Source: Lachnospiraceae bacterium
Lineage (GTDB): Bacteria; Bacillota; Clostridia; Lachnospirales; Lachnospiraceae
Reading direction: 5' to 3'
Assembly (NCBI GenBank): GCA_900771955.1
Contig: CAAGPW010000032.1
Span: 1 to 22,893 of the forward strand
Length of the DNA: 22,893 nt
Shown: positions 1-5,836 of the stretch, piece after piece
Layout of the letters: each line of letters starts with the position of its first letter
How positions within the stretch are numbered: the first letter of the stretch is position 1
Program-made: the position numbers and the translations under genes
Notes under the pieces: generated by a model
Seen by the model: the letters and a program-made list of their open reading frames with translations, nothing else
Database searches by the model: none
What the model was told of the DNA's origin: nothing

Positions 1-153
1 CTTCGCACACTTTCGCGCGCAAGCGGATAGCGTAGCTATAACTTCGTCTCCGCGCGCTGCGCATCTTCGCAAGCCTGCTTGCTTTTACGCTATAGGAAAG
101 ATCATAATTACATTCTTTATCCCATTAACGTAACAAGGTCTTTCCTATAGCGC
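1..153. repeat. Palindrome-rich, probably non-coding repeat-like element
   Basis: No convincing gene. A perfect 14-bp inverted repeat (CGCTATAGGAAAGA at 88-101, its complement at 139-152) encloses 37 bases. Left of it, positions 1-87 are unusually rich in short GC palindromes such as GCGCGC and ATAGCGTAGCTAT, unlike the flanking DNA. The composition suggests an intergenic repeat family or small non-autonomous element. The window contains only one copy, so repetitiveness is an inference. It lies just downstream of the terminator of the leftward genes and is cut by the window edge. Confidence 0.45.
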
Positions 154-190
154 AAAAAAGCACTCAGAACCGGGGTTCTGAATGCTTTTT
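154..190 (-). terminator. Rho-independent terminator (near-symmetric, may work both ways)
   Basis: The stem TCAGAAC (164-170) pairs with GTTCTGA (175-181) around a CGGG loop. It is extended past one mismatch by GCA/TGC and flanked by A5/T5 runs. It sits about 24 bases past the stop of the leftward MCP-fragment gene, so it ends that transcript. The flanking A and T runs could also let it act on rightward transcription. Confidence 0.85.
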
Positions 191-213
191 CTTATAAGAT
201 ACTATATCGCTTG

Positions 214-1107
214 TTACGCCAGAAAGTTCTCAAGATTTTCGTTTAATTTATTTGCCAGTTCCGTAAGATCTGACGTTAAGGATGCAAGACCCTCCATCTC
301 AGCAACCATCTGCTCTGTCATGTTCTCTGCATTCTCAGAAACTGCCGCACTGTCCTCCGCAGAGTCCGCAAGGCCTGCGATCAGCTGTGACATGTTTTCT
401 TTTGCCTGCGTCATGTCTCCGACATTCTTTTGCATATCGGATTCTTTCCGGTTTACATTGACAATACTCTCGTTCAATTCATCGAAGATCTTCTTGGTCT
501 TATCTACGCTTTCCTCCTGTGCCTTTAAGGTATCGCTGATAATCTCCATGGCGCTTACGATTCCCTCTGTCTTATTAACCAGTTCCCGGATATTCTCTCC
601 GATCTGTACTGCCGAACTGTTGGACTGTTCTGCCAGCTTCTGGATCTGCTGCGCAACAACCGCAAATCCCTTTCCTGCATCTCCGGCTCTGGCTGCTTCA
701 ATGCTTGCATTCAAAGCAAGCAGGTTAGTCTCTTCCGCAATATCTGTAATATATTCTGTTACACTCTTGATCTGCTGAACTGACTCATTGGTATCAGCAA
801 CCTGACTGCTGACATCTTTTGCTGTTTCCTGAGAATTTCTGCTGCTCTCTAAAAGCCCCTCCAGAATGCCCTGACTCTCTTTTGCAGATTTTGCCATCTC
901 ATTTGACAGGTCATTGATATCGCTGATCTGATCCAGCATCAGGTTAATTGCCTGATTTGTAACTTCCACATCCTCCGTTACATTCTTGGTCTCTTCCTTT
1001 TGCGTGTTGGCTGTCGTATTGATTTTTTCAACATTCGAGCTTGTCTCTTTTGCTGCTGCCTGACATCCCTTATCGATCGACTGCCAGTAACTGTCTGTCA
1101 GATCCAT
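214..1107 (-). CDS. Methyl-accepting chemotaxis signalling-domain protein, probably the 3' part of a frameshifted chimera
   Basis: Residues from about 30 to 297 form a cytoplasmic MCP signalling coiled coil. The conserved hairpin tip is clear (ITDIAEETNLLALNASIEAA, then ARAGDAGKGFAVVA); this region normally binds CheA and CheW. There is no transmembrane segment, sensor domain or HAMP domain. The first 25 residues instead look like the start of a sugar-type periplasmic binding domain (MDLTDSYWQSIDKGCQAAAK). The reading frame stays open upstream of the ATG for about 23 codons, including YTVYLITM, the expected preceding beta strand. The true 5' end is therefore probably the lipoprotein start at 1331, reached through a one-base frame change. 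No clear ribosome binding site precedes the ATG at 1107. It may be an inactive remnant, or a soluble receptor fragment if translated internally. A terminator follows. Confidence 0.7.
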   Translation of the reverse strand: MDLTDSYWQSIDKGCQAAAKETSSNVEKINTTANTQKEETKNVTEDVEVTNQAINLMLDQISDINDLSNEMAKSAKESQGILEGLLESSRNSQETAKDVSSQVADTNESVQQIKSVTEYITDIAEETNLLALNASIEAARAGDAGKGFAVVAQQIQKLAEQSNSSAVQIGENIRELVNKTEGIVSAMEIISDTLKAQEESVDKTKKIFDELNESIVNVNRKESDMQKNVGDMTQAKENMSQLIAGLADSAEDSAAVSENAENMTEQMVAEMEGLASLTSDLTELANKLNENLENFLA

Positions 1108-1112
1108 CGTGA

Positions 1113-1331
1113 TCAGATAGACAGTATAACTGTTTCCGGAGTTGTTGTCTTTGACGCAGTATCTGATTTTGCCGTATCATTCGTCTGCGCATCACTTGCC
1201 GTACTCTCTTCCGCGACAGACGATGTCATCGGTTCATCCGGCATAATGATCTCCGGTGTCGTCTTTGCACCGCATCCCATCAGCATGGTTCCTACACATA
1301 TTCCGCAAAGTATTGCCATTTTCTTTTTCAT
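1113..1331 (-). pseudogene. Lipoprotein N-terminus (5' part of the binding-protein/MCP chimera)
   Basis: The 72-residue product opens with a lipoprotein signal peptide: a MKKK head, a hydrophobic stretch and lipobox LMGC with the lipidated Cys at residue 20. A Thr/Ser/Glu/Asp-rich linker follows, typical of clostridial substrate-binding lipoproteins. The frame ends at 1113, just where a binding domain would begin; that domain's first strand and helix are in the adjacent frame of the downstream gene. Frame joining would need the loss of one base or gain of two somewhere between about 1110 and 1174. The start is well supported, with AAAGGGGGC about nine bases upstream and a near-consensus promoter. 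A sequencing error could restore one open frame, but that product would place a cytoplasmic MCP domain behind a secretion signal, so I favour a decayed fusion. Confidence 0.6.
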
Positions 1332-1358
1332 TTGTATTGCCCCCTTTACTTTTCATAT

Positions 1359-1388
1359 ATTATACACTATTGGCTCGTGGGCTGTTAA
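1359..1388 (-). promoter_or_regulatory. Sigma-A promoter of the chimeric lipoprotein/MCP gene
   Basis: On the minus strand TTAACA (1388-1383) and TATAAT (1364-1359) are separated by 18 bases, about 30 bases upstream of the ATG at 1331. The rest of the 1332-1574 gap holds no gene that I can support. Confidence 0.7.
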
Positions 1389-1574
1389 AATTTTACAAAA
1401 ATGGTATACATTTTGCAAGAATAGTTGTTTGTATTTTACATATTTTTCCACTTTTTTCTCTTTTGCAACAAAAACAATTATTTTGTTGATTACCCCGGCA
1501 CTATCGCACGGAATCCATGTTCAACGCCACATTTTACCGCCGCATCAATGCAGTGATACCATTTTTCTCCTCCC

Positions 1575-1895
1575 TCACATCGCGAGCAGGATCATATAAC
1601 ACGCTGTCCCGGCGATGATACTTATGAATGTATTGTGTTTCCACTTATAGCTGAGCGCGACCACTGCCACCGCGATCAACTGGAAAAGTCCACTGCCTGC
1701 AAAGTCGGTGCGAACATCCTTTAAGCAGTATACGATGAGTACCGCCATGATCGCAGAGGGAAGGATCTTCCCCAGCCGGGTGACTTTTTCCGGAAGCTGC
1801 TTTTTCCCTTTAAACATCAGAAAAGGCAGTGCACGCAGAAAAAATGTGATCCCTGCGGATATGAGTATGATCCCGATGAATCTTCCCTGCTCCAT
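1575..1895 (-). CDS. azlD: AzlD-family branched-chain amino acid exporter small subunit
   Basis: This 106-residue, very hydrophobic protein has four predicted membrane segments and the AzlD pattern: an N-terminal helix ending near FFLRALPF, then a helix after the charged KLPEKVTRLGKILP-like loop, here KQLPEKVTRLGKILPSAIMA. In the family AzlD works with AzlC to export branched-chain amino acids and analogues such as azaleucine across the cytoplasmic membrane. Its ATG directly abuts the TAG of azlC, and an AGGAGG lies inside the azlC 3' end, so the two are translationally linked. Length is normal for the family. The actual substrate is not visible from sequence. Confidence 0.88.
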   Translation of the reverse strand: MEQGRFIGIILISAGITFFLRALPFLMFKGKKQLPEKVTRLGKILPSAIMAVLIVYCLKDVRTDFAGSGLFQLIAVAVVALSYKWKHNTFISIIAGTACYMILLAM

Positions 1896-2576
1896 CTATT
1901 CTGCCTCCTTTTTTCCGGAGATCAGTAAAATCCCGGATACGATGATAAGCGACGGCAGCATAAATGCTGACGGTCCCACGACAATCAGACACACCACCGC
2001 CACAAAAAGTCCGATGAGCGCCGGAAAATGATCCTTCGTCTTCTCCCACTGGTCGATGAATATGATCACAAACAGTGCTGTCATACAAAAATCAATGCCC
2101 TTTAGCTCAAATGGAATGAGTGATCCAATCACCCCGCCCGCCACAGCTCCGATCATCCAGTAGCATCTGGAAAACAGCGCCACAAAAAACATGATCTCCC
2201 GCCGCTTTTCGCCCTGTTCGGTCAATGTACAGTTCACCGCATATGTCTCATCTGTCATCGTATGGATCATATATGGCATTTTTCTTCCCATCTTTTTAAA
2301 TTCATCAACAAAAGACAGGCTGTAAAAAGCCTGTCTGCTGTTCATAAGCAATGCAGTCACCGCGATCGTAAGCACGGATGCCCCACTGCTTAAAAATGTG
2401 ATCAGTACAAACTGGAATGCGCCGGTGTAGATGGTCAGGCTTGCAAACAGGGAATCATACCATGCAAACCCTGCCTCCTGCATCATCATACCATACGCCA
2501 TGGCAACAAACAGATAACTGCACATGATCGGTACTGATTTTATAAATGCCGCTGCTTGTACTGTCTTTTTTTTCAA
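1896..2576 (-). CDS. azlC: AzlC-family branched-chain amino acid exporter large subunit
   Basis: A 226-residue polytopic membrane protein with the AzlC hallmarks: an N-terminal AMAYGMMM motif, a YTGAFQFVLITFLSSGAS stretch, LLMNSRQAFYSLSF, and a middle loop with MTDETYAVN. These match the AzlC/YgaZ family, whose members export branched-chain amino acids together with AzlD/YgaH. The start is a TTG at 2576, preceded by GAGG; the next ATG (residue 19) would remove part of the first membrane segment, so TTG is preferred. Only 13 bases separate it from the upstream MCP gene, which suggests one mRNA with the binding protein and receptor. No Lrp-type regulator is adjacent, unlike some azl operons. 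Confidence 0.88.
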   Translation of the reverse strand: MKKKTVQAAAFIKSVPIMCSYLFVAMAYGMMMQEAGFAWYDSLFASLTIYTGAFQFVLITFLSSGASVLTIAVTALLMNSRQAFYSLSFVDEFKKMGRKMPYMIHTMTDETYAVNCTLTEQGEKRREIMFFVALFSRCYWMIGAVAGGVIGSLIPFELKGIDFCMTALFVIIFIDQWEKTKDHFPALIGLFVAVVCLIVVGPSAFMLPSLIIVSGILLISGKKEAE

Positions 2577-2589
2577 CGTTTCCTGCCTC

Positions 2590-4323
2590 TTATAATTTTC
2601 TGAATACTTCAGTCTCTTTCTTTAAGTCTGCGGCAATATGCTGATTCTCGTCCATATGACGGGTAATGCTCTCCATATCGGTGACAAGAACCTGTGTGCT
2701 GTCCGCGGCACTGCTTACACCCTTGACACCTTCTTCAATTGCATGTGCGATCGTATTGATCGAATCTGCGATCTCCGTCATGCTCTTCTTTAAGCCGTCT
2801 GTCTTCTGTGAAAATTCACCCATACTGTTCTCGATATAAGTGGCTTTTTCACGGTACTCGTTTCCTGCCGTTACAAAGGTCTCAAACTCCGGAAGAATTG
2901 CCTCATTCATGTATTGTACCAGACCATTGGCGTGTTCTGCAAGATTTTCTACTGCTTCTGTTACAATAAGGTTGATCTGCTGGATATGGTTTGCAGCTTC
3001 CTGGCTTGCCGACGCGAGCTGGCTGATCTCGGTTGCGACTACGGAAAATCCTTTTCCTGCTTCACCGGCTCTTGCCGCCTCGATCGACGCATTCAGTGCA
3101 AGCAGGTTGGTCTGGCTTGCGATGTTTAAGATGTCATCTGTCAGGTTGTTGACCTGATTAACACTTTTACTGTCCTCAATCGCTTTATTTAAGACAATGA
3201 GAATCTCATTTACTTTTGCTCCGGTAGATTCCATATTTTCACGTGCCGAAGCTTCCATGGAATCTGCATGCTCTTTCATTTCCCTGCTGTATGCATTGAT
3301 CTCTGTGGTACGCTCTGCGATCTGGTCAACATCCAGTTTTACAGATTCCGTACTTGCATTGATGACCGATGCATTTGCAGACATCTCTTCCATCGTGGCG
3401 GAGAGTTCTTCGGTAAGCGCAGACAGATCCGATACACTGCCGTTTGATGTTACCATACTGTCACGCACTTCACCTACAACTTCATCCATCTTGTTGGAAT
3501 TGCTCACGATCATCTTAAAGATATCCTGCAGCTTATCCATAAATACATTGATGCCGTTTCCTACTGCAGCTACCTCCTGGTTTGCAGACATGGTCACACG
3601 TCTCGTCAGATCACCCTCGCGCCTGTCAATATCCTGAATGATATTCGTGATCTCTTTCTGTGTACTTACGAGCGGAAGGATTACCAGCTTAAATACACAT
3701 ACCAGCGTGGCCAGAAGGGAAGCAATACTGATGACGATCGCTACGATACCGGTTACCAGCGAAGTATGGTAAACAGTCTGAAGCTGTGCTTTTGCAACAT
3801 CAGATTCTGCGTTTACATTTTCACGGATTGCGGCAATACTGTCCTGCATCGCAGAAGCATACTCTGCGATCGTTCCGTTTGCCAGCGCATATGCAGCCTC
3901 ATTGTCACTGTTCGCACTGTACGCCATCAGATTTGCGAGCTCATATTTCATGCCTTCATAATTGGAAACCAGATTATCATAATCTGCCTTGTTGTCATCG
4001 TCCACATATACCTTGAAATCATCCAGATAACCGTCCAGGACTTCCTGCTCACTGCGGATAGAACTTACCAGACCGATCATCGTATCGAGATCTGTCGCCA
4101 CAATATGGGAAAGTCCAAGTCTGTGAATATCAAGCGTCTCTTTCTGAATGTCTCCCAGTTCGGAAATACACTCCATATATCCATTTGCGATCTGCGTCGC
4201 ATTGTTGTTGACTCTGCGTATATTGATCACCGCTACGATGTTTGAAAGCACCGAAACAACTCCAAGAATAAATACCGGAAGCAGAATGATAAATTTTGTA
4301 CTGATACGTCCATTTTTCTTCAT
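2590..4323 (-). CDS. Methyl-accepting chemotaxis protein, full length
   Basis: A 577-residue chemoreceptor with the complete standard layout: a short basic N-terminus, TM1 about 11-34, an extracellular helical sensor of the four-helix-bundle type about 35-185, TM2 about 188-216, HAMP about 214-268 (including REGDLTRRV), and the cytoplasmic signalling coiled coil about 280-577. The tip reads LNIASQTNLLALNASIEAAR followed by AGEAGKGFSVVATEI near 398-433, where CheA and CheW dock. There is no C-terminal CheR-tethering pentapeptide. Start ATG at 4323 has a strong GGGAGGAA site. It follows the binding-protein gene by 14 bases, which suggests that the solute-loaded lipoprotein is sensed by this receptor; that pairing is inference from order. 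Confidence 0.93.
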   Translation of the reverse strand: MKKNGRISTKFIILLPVFILGVVSVLSNIVAVINIRRVNNNATQIANGYMECISELGDIQKETLDIHRLGLSHIVATDLDTMIGLVSSIRSEQEVLDGYLDDFKVYVDDDNKADYDNLVSNYEGMKYELANLMAYSANSDNEAAYALANGTIAEYASAMQDSIAAIRENVNAESDVAKAQLQTVYHTSLVTGIVAIVISIASLLATLVCVFKLVILPLVSTQKEITNIIQDIDRREGDLTRRVTMSANQEVAAVGNGINVFMDKLQDIFKMIVSNSNKMDEVVGEVRDSMVTSNGSVSDLSALTEELSATMEEMSANASVINASTESVKLDVDQIAERTTEINAYSREMKEHADSMEASARENMESTGAKVNEILIVLNKAIEDSKSVNQVNNLTDDILNIASQTNLLALNASIEAARAGEAGKGFSVVATEISQLASASQEAANHIQQINLIVTEAVENLAEHANGLVQYMNEAILPEFETFVTAGNEYREKATYIENSMGEFSQKTDGLKKSMTEIADSINTIAHAIEEGVKGVSSAADSTQVLVTDMESITRHMDENQHIAADLKKETEVFRKL

Positions 4324-4337
4324 GTTCGGTTCCTCCC

Positions 4338-5654
4338 TTACTGTACTGTTGACTGCGTAATGCCGCTTACAAGTGTATCCATGACTTCCTGCGGATCTGC
4401 ACCATTTGTATTTCCGGTTGCCATCAGATTACCGAAATCGGTTGCCACATCCCAGAAGCTGTTGCCCACACGCTGTAATTTACCATACTGTGCCTGATCC
4501 ATAACCGCCTGGATCGCCGGTACTTTCTTTACTTCTTCCGAAGCTGCCGCATTTATATTGGACGGACCCTGGTCACGTTCTTTCAGACGAAGCATCTGAT
4601 TATCCTCATTGGTAAACCAGTCTGCCAGTTTTAATGCCCAGTCCTTATGCGCAGAGTATGCGTTTACGCCCATCATTTTATAACCGGTAAAGGATGACAT
4701 CTGTATCTGCTGTCCCGCACAGGTATAAGTCGGAAGTTTTACTGCACCGTAATCTTCTCCCCATGCCTGCTTGATCTCAGAAGCATTCCATACGCCGCTG
4801 ACTCCGGCAACTACAGACCCATCCTGCACACCTGCCATAAAATCGGTATCTGTACAGCTAAAGAACGCCGGATTCGCTGCAATTGCAAGCATTGCAGCTT
4901 CCACATCAACACCTTTGACCGCCCCTTCTGTGGTATTCCAGTCACAATGGTTTGTAACTCCGTCATCATTTACGCCAAAATCCATGCCGGTATTTCCGAA
5001 AAATGCATACAGATACCAGCCGGAGCTCCAGTCCATCGTTACTTTCTTGCCCTGTGCCTGTGCTGCCGCAAGCAGTCCGTCCATCGTCTGTACGTCGGCA
5101 TCCGTCAGATAACGCTTGTCATAATACAGGAAATATCCGTTATCTGCCGTCATCGGATATGCATATAAAACATCGTTGACCGTTGCCGCTGCTACTGATT
5201 CCTCGGAATTTGCCGCCTTGATCTCGTCTGCATTTGGAACCGGTTCCAGTGCACCGGCTGCCACCATACTGGATAACTGGTCATCCGGCAGCGGAAATAC
5301 ATCCGCACCGTTATGTACATCGCCAAGCAGATTGTTTCTCGTTTCCGCATCCGCGCTCTCCACCAGTTGAATGTCAAAGTCCGCCTGTCCCGCGTAATTT
5401 TGCTCAAAGCTGTCAATCATTTCCTGCAATACCGGAAAGTTCGCCTCCTCGGCCCATACGGTCAATGTGACGGTTCCGTCATCTGCCGCAGCTTCCGTTT
5501 CGGTGTCGTCCACTGCTGTCTCTGTCCCTGCCGCAGCAAGCTCCGCACTTACTGCTTCTTTGTCTGATGTGGTCTGTGCACTTTGACCACAACCGGCAAA
5601 TGTCGTGCATGCAAGGGTCACCGCCAGCATGTTTCCAATCAGTTTCTTTTTCAT
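4338..5654 (-). CDS. MalE-like family 1 extracellular solute-binding lipoprotein
   Basis: 438 residues beginning with a lipoprotein signal peptide and lipobox FAGC (Cys22), then an acidic Thr/Ala-rich linker to about residue 60, then a family 1 binding fold. Typical features are VTLTVWAEEANFPVLQEMID near 62-81, a GADVFPLPDDQL stretch, a YPMTADNGYFLYYDKRYL segment, and a C-terminal lobe with WALKLADWFTNEDNQMLRLK. Family members bind sugars or oligosaccharides, here resembling maltodextrin-binding proteins. No ABC permease or ATPase of the matching type is beside it; instead a chemoreceptor follows after 14 bases. This suggests a sensory role, or use of a permease encoded elsewhere. The ATG at 5654 has a strong AAGGAGG. 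Confidence 0.9.
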   Translation of the reverse strand: MKKKLIGNMLAVTLACTTFAGCGQSAQTTSDKEAVSAELAAAGTETAVDDTETEAAADDGTVTLTVWAEEANFPVLQEMIDSFEQNYAGQADFDIQLVESADAETRNNLLGDVHNGADVFPLPDDQLSSMVAAGALEPVPNADEIKAANSEESVAAATVNDVLYAYPMTADNGYFLYYDKRYLTDADVQTMDGLLAAAQAQGKKVTMDWSSGWYLYAFFGNTGMDFGVNDDGVTNHCDWNTTEGAVKGVDVEAAMLAIAANPAFFSCTDTDFMAGVQDGSVVAGVSGVWNASEIKQAWGEDYGAVKLPTYTCAGQQIQMSSFTGYKMMGVNAYSAHKDWALKLADWFTNEDNQMLRLKERDQGPSNINAAASEEVKKVPAIQAVMDQAQYGKLQRVGNSFWDVATDFGNLMATGNTNGADPQEVMDTLVSGITQSTVQ

Positions 5655-5700
5655 GAAAATCCTCCTTCGTGTTACATGTTACTTCATTCTTCTTTTCCCT

Positions 5701-5740
5701 ATAATAAAAGTGAGCAGAGCCAATTTCAGGTTCTGCCCGT
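5701..5740 (-). terminator. Terminator-like hairpin in the leader of the binding-protein/MCP operon
   Basis: Read leftward, GGGCAGAACC (5738-5729) pairs with GGCTCTGCTC (5721-5712) with one G-U pair and one mismatch around a 7-base loop, followed by ACTTTTATTAT. It begins only about 7 bases after the start expected from the promoter at 5752-5779. It could terminate readthrough from the ABC genes, attenuate this operon, or cap and protect the mRNA 5' end. Confidence 0.6.
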
Positions 5741-5751
5741 TCTTTTATTTT

Positions 5752-5779
5752 ATTATATAGCGATTTTCACAAATGTCAA
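5752..5779 (-). promoter_or_regulatory. Consensus sigma-A promoter of the binding-protein/MCP/azlCD operon
   Basis: On the minus strand a perfect TTGACA (5779-5774) and a perfect TATAAT (5757-5752) are separated by 16 bases. It lies about 100 bases upstream of the ATG at 5654 and downstream of the ABC permease stop, so it starts the leftward four-gene unit. Confidence 0.82.
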
Positions 5780-5836
5780 CAAATCGACTGATACTGCACT
5801 TTTTCCGATTGTTTACGCCCATTTTTTGCAGCATTT

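Noticed and set aside
182..778. Long rightward open frame opposite the MCP fragment
   Set aside because: It is the complement of MCP coiled-coil coding sequence, rich in Ser/Ala and without a ribosome site; a shadow frame. The same holds for the rightward frames opposite the second MCP.
1470..1492. CAACAAAA/TTTTGTTG stem as an azlCD terminator
   Set aside because: The stem is entirely AT-rich apart from the ends and has no GC core, so it would be weak; no confident terminator was found for azlCD.
1490..1570. Leftward stretch reading IDAAVKCGVEHGFRAIVPG before a stop, downstream of azlD
   Set aside because: It looks protein-like, but there is no start codon in frame and it is too short to assign; it may be a gene remnant or chance.
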